Below the pieces are notes generated by a model that saw nothing but the letters and a program-made list of their open reading frames with translations, did no database searches and was not told where the DNA came from. From Rhizopus arrhizus (Eukaryota; Mucoromycota; Mucoromycetes; Mucorales; Rhizopodaceae), in contig JAKZZE010000001.1 of assembly GCA_024220505.1 (NCBI GenBank), forward strand, positions 682,001 through 746,000: 64,000 bases of DNA, read 5' to 3'. A program made the position numbers and the translations under genes. Positions 23,084 to 34,168 of the stretch are shown in pieces (position 1 is the first letter of the stretch; each line of letters opens with the position of its first letter).

Positions 23084-25900
23084 TTAATAGCCTTCAACCA
23101 CTGGAAGTTTAACTGGCTTTTTATCTCTTCTTGGTCTTGTTGAAATACTATCAGTAGCTCTCCAATCAGAGGGCAAACTAAATTTGAAACTTGGCGAACA
23201 CACTGCTTCTGGAAGATTCCAGTATTTCTTTTGTATATTAGCCACTTCAGCAAAGCTCTCTACTGCTCCAAGATTTGGTTTAACGGCGTTTAAAGTGTGC
23301 TTGAAGCTAGTTATTTGTTGATCGGGAAGTGTTTTGTGCGGTAATAATTGAGCAACACTGGCTGCACAAGAGGATGCTAAAGGTTGTAACTCATATCCAC
23401 CTAAGAAACGAATGAATAAGTTCACATCATTGGTAACATAAATGGGATATTTACCCTCTAGTGTAAGTGATAGACGACCATCGCATATTTCATCTGCCAA
23501 GTCTTTTACCATCTTCGTCATCATTGCATATCCTCTAGGCGTTACACTATAACCCCCAAGCTACAATAACATCAATAAAGCGATTTCAAAACAACATATT
23601 CATACTCACATTCTCTGGATGTCCTTCGGCTGCATCAAAACCAGCAGAAACAAAGATCTATTTTCAATGGCTTTAGTGTTTATCTTTCAAATTTGCTTTT
23701 GCTAATTACCATATCAGGACGGAATTGTTTAGAAATTGGTATGACAAAATAATAGAACGCTGCAACGAATTCAGTATCACCCATTGGCTCTTCATAATAC
23801 GTTTGAGCAAAAAAATTACATGTTTTTATATACAATTTTACTTGGTTTATCCTCTGAAGAGCTCAATGCAATATTTATATTCGTTCCTAAACCATTGCCT
23901 TCTCCACATTCATCTGGTGCACCGCTAAAAGGGTAAAATTGACCCTTGTCCCATCTATGTATTGATATATAAAGAACGTTTGGGTTGTTGTAAAACATTT
24001 TTTGTGTTCCATTTCCATGACTACGTAAAAAAAAATGAATATGTCTGTGTACATACGTTACTGTTTCCCTTCTTACTGTATGTCCCTATATGATATATCT
24101 GTTTGAGTTCAATCTATTTTCTTTTTTCTTTTTCTTTTTTTCTTTTTTTTTTTTACATTTTCTTTTTGCGCTTACCAATCAATAATAAGGATCTTTTGGA
24201 TCTTTGTCGGGTATTTATCAAGTGTGTCAGCCACTGCTACAGCCACATTATTATAAAAGCAAAAACCCATCGCTGTATCACTTTCAGCATGATGCCCTAT
24301 TGTGTGCGCATTGGTAAGAAACATAGTTTGACTTCATACTATACACACTACCTGGTGGTCGAATTAAAGCAAATCCATTTCTCAATTGGCCATTGACTAT
24401 AGGATCAACAAGAGACAACAAAGCACCGGCCGCTATTCGTGCAGAGAGACTTGTATGAAGCGGATGAAATGTTGTGTCTACAGCAATGCCCAATTCTCCG
24501 CATGTCATTTCGCATATGAGCCCTGGTGGTGCAACAGGTTTTGGATCTGTCTGTGTTGCATCTACTGCCGCAGCAGCCGAAGAAAATTTGTTATGCTGTC
24601 GCTTAATGTGATCCTGATCTGCTTGCTTGACTGTTCCACCGCCTACACCTCGCATCACACTTGGTTTGTTCTCAGGTGGTTCAGGGTTCAATAAAGCTGC
24701 AATTGATGTTATTTTCAAGGGTCTCTTCTCAACCACGACTGATTCTTTTTCTTCATCTATTGGATAATAATTTCTAACATGGGCATATGTATGCACCTTT
24801 AATAGCTCTTGAGCAGTTATTTCTCGGGCATGAATTCGCCCAAAATATCTCAATAATCTATAGTCAAGAGATTGATTCATTTGCGAGTGCTTATTGTTTA
24901 TAATTTTTTTTTTGGTTACCGATTGGCATGGAATGCTTGTAAAATCGAGCCAATTCTATCGGGTCTTTCTGGATGAATTGTTTCTCGGGATTGACAAGGA
25001 CAACAGTGAAGTGACATTCTTCTATCTTGCACAAGCCCAGTATGATATCTTGTCTGTTCACCTGACTTTGATTTATAGAATTCGGCGTAATCTTTCCATG
25101 ATCGATCACTCTCTGGCCCTTTAGGTCCATAATGAAAAGAGGATGTACGTGGATTATGAAGTCGAATGAGAGTCGGGCTTATCCAGTCAGCTTCATCTGG
25201 AGACCACCCTTCATAATGAACAAAGACTAGAGCATCCCCTGTACTTGTATCATATGTGATTTCAACTACTCTAGCGCAGTACCATTCTTTTACGTCATTT
25301 GTCCATTTAATTGCCTCTACTTGATCACCTACTTGATACGATAAAGTACGATGTTCTACATATAATTTTCAATCTTTAGTTATACACAAGTGCTAATGTT
25401 CTATCTTTTATACCTTGTTGTAAATGAAGCCCCTTTAATTTCTTTTGAGTGAGATCAATACGGGTTTCTTCTTGCTTTGTATCAACAAATAACTCCTTTT
25501 TATTTTTTCTTTCTGAACGTCTTCTCTTTAATGATCCAGTAGATGATGAAGTTGATAAATTTCCATCGCTACCGTAATGAGGAGATGTTGATAGGTAACG
25601 AGTATCTGTTGACTGAGAATATCTCAAGGAAGGATCTTGTGGTGGTGTTAAAGCCTAGGATCGATCAATGATCCTATTCTACATTCAATTCAATTCACTT
25701 ACCATTCCTTCCTTTTGATTGTATAATTCGTTTATATTTTTAATGTATTCCTTTTTTTTTCGAAGAAAAAAGAAAGAACAGTAAAAGAAGAAAGAAAGAA
25801 AGGAAAAAAAGAGAAGAAGAAATAACTGACAAACAGTATTTTCGGAGCTTAATGAGATTTTTTGAAAGAAAAAATAATTTGGCTGGCTTGGGATATCCAA
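23084..25900 (-). CDS. Class II histone deacetylase with N-terminal Tudor/chromobarrel-like domain
   Basis: A zinc-dependent deacetylase of the HDA1/HDAC4-10 class, read in about ten exons. The first exon (near 25700-25900) and the true start are uncertain. Next is a serine-rich and basic segment, then a 65-residue module ([36 protein letters not shown]; about 25190-25350), which looks like a chromobarrel or Tudor-knot fold. The deacetylase follows: [20 protein letters not shown], a variable loop at 24560-24750, [68 protein letters not shown] and LEG/GYEL. The catalytic DIH comes from a 9-nt micro-exon at 24077-24085, and LEGGYEL is rebuilt by removing the intron 23401-23454. Zinc ligands and the active-site tandem His are present, so the enzyme should be active on chromatin. 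Convergent with MCD4. Confidence 0.9.
24077..24085 (-). other. 9-nt micro-exon encoding the catalytic D-I-H of the deacetylase
   Basis: On the minus strand the upstream exon ends in ATT GAT TG at 24176 and the downstream exon starts at 24020 with T CAT GGA AAT. Between them lies ATAG / GGACATACA / GTAAGA, a consensus acceptor, nine bases and a consensus donor. Joining gives W-D-I-H-H-G-N-G-T-Q exactly in phase. Without it the strictly conserved Asp zinc ligand would be missing. Confidence 0.85.
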
Positions 25901-27182
25901 TTGGCGGCTGGGAAAAGTAATTTATTTCAGGCGCATGGTACGCCTATCTTTTTGGGTAAACTAAGCAAAAAAAAAAAAAAAAAAAAAAAAAAGACAAAAA
26001 AAACTTTTACTCCGTTCATATATAATGACGATCGAAAGAATACTTTTGATACTACAAGTAACATCTTGCAAGAAAAGTGAATTCAATAAAATGAGTGAAA
26101 GCATGAAATACAAAGAATGGTTACAGGGAACTTTTCTTCTGAAAACCAGAGACCAGAACGGGGCTTTCCTCTTAGGGAGTTACAATGAATAAATTGTATA
26201 ATCCATTCTATTTATCTTAGCACGTCCATTAGAGTTGTTGTCATTAATCCCTGCATGTATTTCAAAAAAGACTTCAATAATACAAAAAGAAATGAGAAGT
26301 CAATATCAATGTTCGTAAACAATTGGGTAAAATGAAAAAAGGACTTGAACACCTACGTAATGTCATGATTGCTCGGACCTTTTGGCTGTTTTTATCCATT
26401 AAAATAAAAGAATTGTTTAGACAAGGGCAATTTATAAGGAGAATAAAATATCCAAGGATAAAAATAAAGTAAAAGCTAGAATTGTCTATTTGTGGGATAA
26501 CGTTAAATCCATTATAAACAAGTTAAGGTGTCCATTTTCAAGTGAATGGCATAATAAAATAACAACATCCTTAAATCATAAGCAGATAATCCAGCTCTCT
26601 TTAAAGTGAGAGAAAAAATTTGCAAATTGTTTTGCTATAAACTTAGGTTGTATACCTGAAAAATTCGTCAAATATTGCAAATCGATAGAGTCAATGCTTT
26701 GCTTTTGGATAGCCTGTCTTATTCCTAATTTAAAGATGCTTGCAGTGGCCATCATATTCAAGTACAATATACAATAAAATGATTACCAAGCTGTCGGAGA
26801 AAGCTAAATATTTTTGTTTCAACCACATTAATCTTTCATCTCATCACGCTTTATGTCTAATCCAAGGACTAAGCTCAATTTTTTTATTATCCAGTGCTAA
26901 CCATAAACTAAATCTTTTTTTTCTTTGTTGTTCTTCGGATAATAATAAGTAATACCTTTCTTACATCTACTGTATCCTCATGTATGTAGTTTTATTCTAT
27001 CTTGTATATCAGCATCCTCGCCTGACAATTGCACACACACATTACGTCAGGCACACTTTCGATTCGCCCAGGAAAAAAAATCTCATACGCCTCCCATTAA
27101 ACTCCGATACGTATTGCTTGATAATAAATCTCCCCGTATCTTTTTTTTCTTTCTTTTTTCTCAAAAACCCTTTGTATAAACA
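25901..27182. other. Intergenic region between the deacetylase and ADP1
   Basis: No convincing gene. A poly-A tract of about 24 bases lies near 25968-25991. The short frames at 26576-26767 and 26740-26952 lack features. The last 80 bp before 27183 are T/C-rich, typical of a 5' leader, and contain a run of pyrimidines near 27139-27160. Confidence 0.5.
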
Positions 27183-30100
27183 ATGTTGACACATTGGCTA
27201 TTTATCTTTCTACTGTTTTATATAGTGAAACCTTCAGTAAAAGCCAATGATTTGACTCTAATACCAACTTTGAAGTCGACACTTGGCATATTTAATGATA
27301 CCAACGAATGTCCACCTTGCTTTAATTGTATGTTGCCTGGCTTTGAATGTCTTCATTTTGCAAACTGTTCAGAATATGACGGAAAGTGTAACTGTCCTCC
27401 TGGCTTTGGTGGTGACGATTGTAGACAACCATGTAATTATGCATAAAAAATCGACTTATTTTATTTGTACTTATTAAACTCTTTTTAGTATGTGGTGCTT
27501 TGTCTGATGGACGGGATAGAGTTCCAAGAGAAAATAATCACTGCGACTGTCCTGATGGTTGGGAAGGTATAAACTGTAATGGTAAGATAGTTTACAAAAG
27601 TCGTTTTTGGTATGCTTTATCTATTGTGTATAGTTTGTAAGACCGATTCAGTTTGCGATTCTTTGGTCCCAACAGGACAAAATGGTACTTGTTATAGAGG
27701 AGGACTTACAGTATTCGAAAACTACCAAATGTGCAATGTAACAAGTAAGTTTCTTTTAATTTTTTTTTTGCCATTCAATCAAACAGTGACTTATTTGAAT
27801 CACAGACCGAAATATTCTTAAACAATTGGACGGGCAAATACCTCAAGTGACTTTCTCATGCAATAAGCACAAAGAGACTTGTGATTTCCAATGTAAGTAG
27901 CAATGACTGAATAAAGAGGACTCTTTTAATTTATATCGTTGTTTAGTTTGGGTGGATGAAGTTGAATCTTTTTATTGTCATCTTGATACTTGTGAATTTC
28001 AGCAAAGTCACGAATACGGAAAGAACTCTACAAAATACGCTTGTGAGAATATTAACTGCAGATGTATAAAAGACGAGTTTTTGTGTGGCAAAGATGGCTC
28101 TATCGACTTGACTGATATGTTAAAAGAGGAAATTGTGGGTCCTGCCTCCTTTGTTTGTGATGGACCTAACTGCGCATTTTCTGAACCAGCGATGGATGAC
28201 TTGATTTCAGCTGTCTTTGGTGATGCTTCTATCTTTTTAAACTGTAACTCTGGAGAGTGTCTGCATTATACTATGGTTCCTGGTTTTGAAAGGCCAGAAA
28301 GAAGGACAAATTGGGTAATGGTCATCAGTGGATTGTTGGGTGTTGGTATTTTCCTGATCTCTGTAGCTGGTGTTGTAACCTACTATGCAAAGAGACCCAA
28401 TGAAAGTGGTATCATTCAAATTGCTGATGATGAAGCAGGAAAACTCATGGCAGAACATACGCCCACTAGCCTAATTTTTAATGAAATATCATACACAGTC
28501 AATAACAAACGCGTCTTGAATAACGTATGTGGTATGGTAAAACCAGGTCAAGTCATGGCTATTATGGGTGCCTCTGGAGCAGGTAAAACAACTCTCTTAG
28601 ATATCCTTGCAAAGCGTTTAAAATCCGGTACTGCCACTGGCTCAATCTATCTCAACGGACAAGATATCTCGCTCGATCGTTATAAAAAGCTGATTGGTTA
28701 TGTGGATCAAGAAGATGTCATGATTCCCACCTTAACTGTATACGAGACCATTCTTTACTCTGCTCTTTTACGTCTACCTCGGTCTATGAGTAAAGAAGCA
28801 AAAAAATTTCGTGTAATGGAGGTTATGCAAGAATTAGGTATCGATGCTATTAAGGATTCTAAAATTGGCCAACCAGGTGCACGCTCTATCAGCGGTGGTG
28901 AAAGACGTCGTGTAGCCATCGCTTGTGAACTGGTCACCTCTCCTTCAATTCTTTTCTTGGATGAACCTACTAGTGGCCTGGACTCTTATAATGCTCTTAA
29001 CGTTATTGAATGCTTAGTGAGTCTAGCAAGAAATTACAAGCGTACTGTTATATTCACAGTTCATCAACCACGATCCAACATTGTCACTCTATTTGATCAA
29101 TTGGTTTTGCTTGCTGCCGGACGTGTCGTCTATTCAGGATCAGAAGCAGCGGCACAATCCTATTTTAAATTGATTGGATATCCTTGTCCTCCTGGATTTA
29201 ATATTGCTGATTATATGATTGATTTGACCATGGGCGCTGTTCAAAAATCATCGAGTGCACCTTTCTCTGAGTTAAATTCATCGTCAACAACAGCTAATGG
29301 TCAATTACCCGAAGAAGATAACGAATTTTTTGCTTCATCACAACCTATCAAGACACCTGCTCCATCCTTCCCAGATGCATTGGAAAATACAGCTGAGCAG
29401 TGGGCTTCTCAAACCGGACCAGGTAACGACAACGCCCCTGATGTTATTATTGAAGATGCTCAGCAAGACGGGTTACCCTCGCATCTTAGAGGATTACTTG
29501 GATATTACCAACACAGTTCTATTGCTGCATCTTTAAAAGACGACATTGAAAATACTATTACAAATGCTCAATTTCAAGAAGGTGATGAGTTGAGTATCAA
29601 TAGTATTACCATTTATGAAAGACCAGGACCCATTTCTCAATTTCAAATATTGGCCAACAGAACATTCAAAAATCTTTATCGTAATCCTATGCTCATGTTC
29701 AGTCATTATGCAATGGCTGTCATCTTGGCTCGTAAGTTTACTGATTAATAACACTTTTCTTTTCTATTGCTAAACGTTTTTCTTTATATAGTTGTATGTG
29801 GCAGTCTATTTTATCGAGTCTCTAATACGATCGCTGGTTTTCAAAATCGAATGGGATTATTCTTCTTTTATGAGGCATTGTTAGGATTTATGTGTCTAAC
29901 TTCATTACAAGTATTTGCAAATGAAAGGATCCTATTTGCACGAGAAAGAGCCAATGGATACTATTCTCCAACTACTTACTTTTTATCCAAAGTACTTTTT
30001 GATATTATTCCACTTCGTGTTGTTCCACCTCTGATGATGGCCTTAATTTCCTATTACATGGTTGGTCTCGTTGAAGGTGTTACTGAATTCTTCAAGTTCT

Positions 30101-30565
30101 TGTTAGTTTTAGTCTTATTCAATTTAACTGCTGCTGCTGTATGTTTGGCTATTGGTATTATTATAAAAAATCTGTCCTTGGCTAATTTATTGGCTTGTAT
30201 GGTGATGCTTTTCTCTATGTTATTCGCTGGTTTATTACTAAACAAAGGTATAAAAAAAACACATGATTTGCAGTCCCTGACTAATGATTGTAGATTCGAT
30301 GCCGCCTTACTTTGGTTGGTTAAAGTATTTATCCTTCTTCAATTATGCATTGGAAGCAATGTTGGTGAATGAATTATTGTATCTTCAACTTGTAGAAGAG
30401 CGCTTTGGACTTAAGATTGATGTTCCTGGGGCAACAATTCTTTCAACTTTTGGGTTCAATGCCAAAAATTATTGGCCTGATGTGATTCGACTTGGATCCA
30501 TGTTTTTAACGTTTATATTGATTGCATATGTTTGGCTTGTATTATTCGTTAAAGAGCGAAGATAG
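27183..30565 (+). CDS. ADP1: ABCG-type half transporter of the Adp1 family
   Basis: Seven exons join in frame: 27183-27432, 27489-27581, 27634-27744, 27806-27892, 27947-29731, 29792-30247 and 30294-30565. A signal peptide ([16 protein letters not shown]) leads a cysteine-rich luminal/extracellular domain with EGF-like modules ([19 protein letters not shown]), then a first membrane span ([21 protein letters not shown]). The nucleotide-binding domain has Walker [13 protein letters not shown], signature [12 protein letters not shown], Walker [13 protein letters not shown] and the switch TVHQPR. A disordered acidic linker precedes six C-terminal spans ([35 protein letters not shown]). The order, EGF region then span then NBD then TMD, is that of yeast Adp1. 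Substrate is unknown; a vacuolar/ER or surface membrane location is expected for the family. Confidence 0.93.
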
Positions 30566-30587
30566 ATTTTTTATTATATATACATTA

Positions 30588-31826
30588 TTATGCGACAATG
30601 CGAAGATCTTGTTTTCTATCTTTTGCATAAACATCTTTATACTTGTCGTAAATACATTTTAATTCTTCAATATATAATGCTTGTGTTGATAACAATTGTT
30701 CTTCTGTTGGTTCTGTTTCTCCAGCTTTAAGCTTTGGTACAGGGATAGGTTTGCCCACTTTTTAAAAGAAAAAATAAGTACAAAAAATAGATTAAAAACA
30801 TGACCTTACCGACTGTTACTATTGGATGTCTATAAGGAACTAATCCCAAGCTATCTAATTAAATACAATAACATTAAGCTTTATAAAGCACCATTATTAC
30901 CCACACAAACTTACAATTAAAAATACCACGACCATGAAACAAAGGTATAGTAAACCCCATGAGGCGTTGTACGCCTTTTTGTATTTTCCAGAGTAATGTT
31001 TCATTACTGTTATCTACTTGTTGAAAAATATCATTCTCTCCAAATGAAAAAGTAGGTATAAGGCCAGCTTGATGACGGATAGCCATTCTGATAAACCCTA
31101 ATCGCTTTTGCAAGGTCAAATCAGCTGTACCCGGACGGGCTCTAAGGGATTCGGATGCACCACCAACGACAATCACAATAGATCTGCCTGGACCAGAGGA
31201 AAGGATTGTTTCGCAAGAATGACGCGAGACGGACGCAATACCAAGAGCAAGAATGATATCACGGTATAAAGGAACCTTGAAATTTGCTGTTAGTGTCAAT
31301 AAAGATGGAATAATGCCAGGAAATAACTGAGAAAAGCCAGTTGCCTCGGTAGCAAAATTAGCAACGGCTCCTAAACTAATAATTCCATGAGGATGGTAGC
31401 CGAATATATAGTTTTTAGAAGGATCCAAGTCCACTTCCTTTTTTATCCATTTTCTAAGCGTTAAATACATAAAAGAAAAGCCCATTCTTTTTCTTTTACC
31501 TTGACAATTTTTATTGGAAAATAGCCTGCAAAATAATGCCAAAAAGGTAAACTGCGAAACCATTCTGAGTGGCGGCCACCATTTTCATGAGATTGGTCTA
31601 TCCACAGGTAAGCCAGATAGGCAATATGAATTGGCCATAAAACTGGAAGAGTAAGAGAGAAAATGGAAAGTGACATACAGCTGCCTAGCAATATCAGCCA
31701 AATTACTACAGCTGCTGTTTGCATTCTTCTTTCAAGTGGGATACCCCAAATTGGAGCCCACTCAATTTTTGGAAAACAATCTGATAGGGATGATATAATA
31801 TTTTTATTGTTATCCGTCTTTTCCAT
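30588..31826 (-). CDS. DGA1: Diacylglycerol O-acyltransferase 2 (DGAT2/Dga1)
   Basis: The enzyme makes triacylglycerol from acyl-CoA and diacylglycerol at the ER and lipid droplets. Four exons on the minus strand: 31500-31826, 30915-31437, 30810-30854 and 30588-30757. Two N-terminal spans (AAVVIWLILLGSCMSL and LPVLWPIHIAYLAYLW) are followed by YFPIKIVK/EVDLDPSKNY, the catalytic YHPHG motif, FPGIIPSLLTL, GIASVSRHSCETIL, VVGGASESL, LGFIRMAIRH, PTFSFGENDIF and PLFHGRGIFN/YSLGLVPYRHPIVTVVGKPIPVP, all diagnostic of DGAT2. Product is about 355 residues, close to the family norm. Start ATG 31826 was chosen because the longer frame upstream encodes only a poly-Phe run from a poly-A/T tract. The second exon uses an acceptor just before GAAGTGGAC to keep frame. 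Confidence 0.94.
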
Positions 31827-32288
31827 ATTGTCTGGCAAAGAAAAGAAAAAAAAAAAAAAAAAAAAAAAAGTTGGCAAGAATTACTGTATTAGAATTGAAA
31901 CTCCAGCATCGCCACGAAAAAATAAAGCTTGTTGACCAATCATTTGATAGTGCATGAAAACGCAAATAGAATAAAACAAGTCGCTGGCAATATAGTTTTT
32001 ATAAGCTAGATACATAGTTTGCTTACAGCTGTATTTCTTGTTTCCAGCATGTATTTTGCAAAATGTTTGCATAATCAAAGATGTTTTCAGTACTCAGCAT
32101 AAACAAAAACGCAAAGGCGTTATCAACAGTCAGTATATCTCATGTGCAAGCCGAAGAAATATATGCAAAATTAGGGCTATACTAAAAACTATTTCTCATA
32201 TCTGAGCGATGTTCATTTATATAGTCTATTCAAATATTAGGTTTTCAATTATATTTTGCGCATTTTAATCTTTATTTTACTTCTCATC

Positions 32289-32290
<2 letters not shown>
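31827..32290. other. Intergenic region upstream of DGA1
   Basis: Contains the 5' flank of DGA1, with a poly-A tract near 31849-31869 just upstream of the start codon. No gene is seen up to the long poly-T tract at about 32290. Confidence 0.5.
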
Positions 32291-32324
<34 letters not shown>

Positions 32325-33341
32325 AACTTTATTTATATGCAATCTCAAATGGGCACAGGGTGTCTTTACACGTTAATTGTCCAGATCAGTTCAATTTATT
32401 AAAGTATAAGAGCTGAAAATACCTTTAGGAACAGGGGGGTGTAGGATAATGTAAAAGGGTATGTGAAATCAACGTTTTTGAGAGAAAGGAAAGGAGGGAT
32501 CCATGGTGTTGGGATACCATCAACAGCAGAGCTTTTTTTTTTTGAAGTTTCTTGAGAATATGTGACACCGGACCTTGAACTAAAGAAGGGGCATATAGCT
32601 AGAGATACATTTGTAGACAGTAGACATGGTGTTTAGTCAGATAGTAAGACTAGCAGTGACATTGTCGAAAGGAACTTCAAGGTAGCCAGTCTAGATGCCA
32701 GCAGATGCATTGACTCCGTCTAATGGATCTCATAGGCAACCAAAGGATGGGAGCAATGCTCAAATTTGGACGACAAAAAGTGAGAAGCTTGGAGTATTGG
32801 CCAGCTAGGAACCAACCCTCAGTTTCCGAATTATTTCTTTAATTTACGCACTCATATCAAAGTTTGGCAACCTTCCCCTCTTACACACCTTGTGACTTGT
32901 TATTTGAAGACTCACCAATGTTAGGTTCCAGATTTACTGTTTCGTGTAAATAGAATTTTTGTTCCATAAGTCCCATAGGTTCCGGTGATATAATCTCGTC
33001 CGCATCACTAAAACAGTGCGTAACTTCGGTAGATATATTGCTAAAAGACACAGTAAAGTAAAAAAGAGGAATCAGAGATTAAAAGATCAAAGGGGCCTTG
33101 ATACCTATGAGTCATCTCTTCGGAAGTTAAGAGTAATGTGGAGCCGATTCCAACCGTTGTGGCTAAATCGGTGAAGGTTATAGCAAAAGCTCCTTCGTCA
33201 GCAAAGCTTAAAGATTCATACAGAATCTATACTCCTTCTCAAATAGAAGGGCTACCCATCTTTGTTATTAAACTAAATATGTTCGCGAAACAAGCAGGAC
33301 TATCTATTGGTATTGTAAAGGCAGCGTAATATTACGATAAG
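32291..33341. pseudogene. Decayed mobile-element patch with poly-T edge and transposase HTH fragment
   Basis: Left edge: a T-tract of about 38 bases (about 32291-32330). Read on the minus strand it is poly-A preceded by AATAAA about 12 nt upstream, like a retroposed 3' end. Right part, plus strand 33100-33330: a frame with SAKLKDSYRIYTPSQIEG and AKQAGLSIGIVKAA, resembling the N-terminal HTH of Tc1/mariner-type transposases in Mucorales (from memory), after which stops appear. On the minus strand, 32895-33045 reads coherently (FSDADEIISPEPMG, FYLHETVNLEPNIG) and can be joined through a GTATCA...TTTTAG interval to another coherent stretch at about 33105-33220. Both strands cannot be original coding sequence over 33105-33220, so which is real is unresolved. 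Between about 32340 and 32890 there is no coding signal. Confidence 0.4.
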
Positions 33342-34168
33342 TTGTACAAATGCGATGAACAAAAATGACTACTTGGAACAGGAAAGTAAGAGAAACTGGA
33401 CCCAGTAAAAATCTGAAAGAAGTAGCACATAGTATTTTTGTATGATTTAAAACTGGAACTGTATAGATAAGCTTAGTATGGCCCCTGCACCAGGATGATA
33501 CTTTTGGACTTTGAAAATATTACTAAATTTGAAATTTATTGAAAGGATAAGCAGAGAATAGAATAAAGCTATAGAGTAACAATAAATCAATCAAAATGGA
33601 GAATGATACGAACATTTATAGTTTACTTCCAGTAGCTTGATGTCAAGTTTTAATAAATTTGAACAATTAAACATAACATATCGAATCGTCTTACGTGTCG
33701 AGTTTACTATAAATGGTAATAAGTCCCAAGTTGCTTATAAAAAATAAAAGCATTATTTTATCTGAGTAGCATAGTCAGTGATTAATTTTTCATCATGCTG
33801 TAATTTGATATTCGAAGCAAAGATGGATAAATAGTAAATTCATAACTAATTAATCTATCAAATAATAAATACCAGTCATGTCAACCTTACATATGTATGA
33901 TGAAGCACCAATTACCCAAGTTATTGATATGATTTGTGTAATTTGTATCAATGTTAGCAAGAAATCATCTTTATATTCAAGTGCTATCCAATTTCAACGA
34001 ATATAAAAAGTTGTCAATCCGATTCTTATACAATAAAAGCTGTATTACGTTTCTTTCTTTTTCAAGAAAAAACAAAAATAGAAAGGAATTACGACTGTTC
34101 TAAATTTGGAAATAAAAAAAATTAATAAAACTGTTCCGATATCGGCTATTCTTATTTCTTTCTTTTTC
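33342..34168. other. Intergenic, no gene seen
   Basis: AT-rich spacer with stops in all frames. The last about 60 bases before 34169 are TTTC/TTTTTC-rich, a typical leader. An in-frame ATG at 34106 is considered under the next gene. Confidence 0.5.

Noticed and set aside
24891..25130. Open minus-strand frame starting [12 protein letters not shown]
   Set aside because: It is out of frame with the deacetylase. The adjacent frame gives the true conserved sequence ([26 protein letters not shown]).
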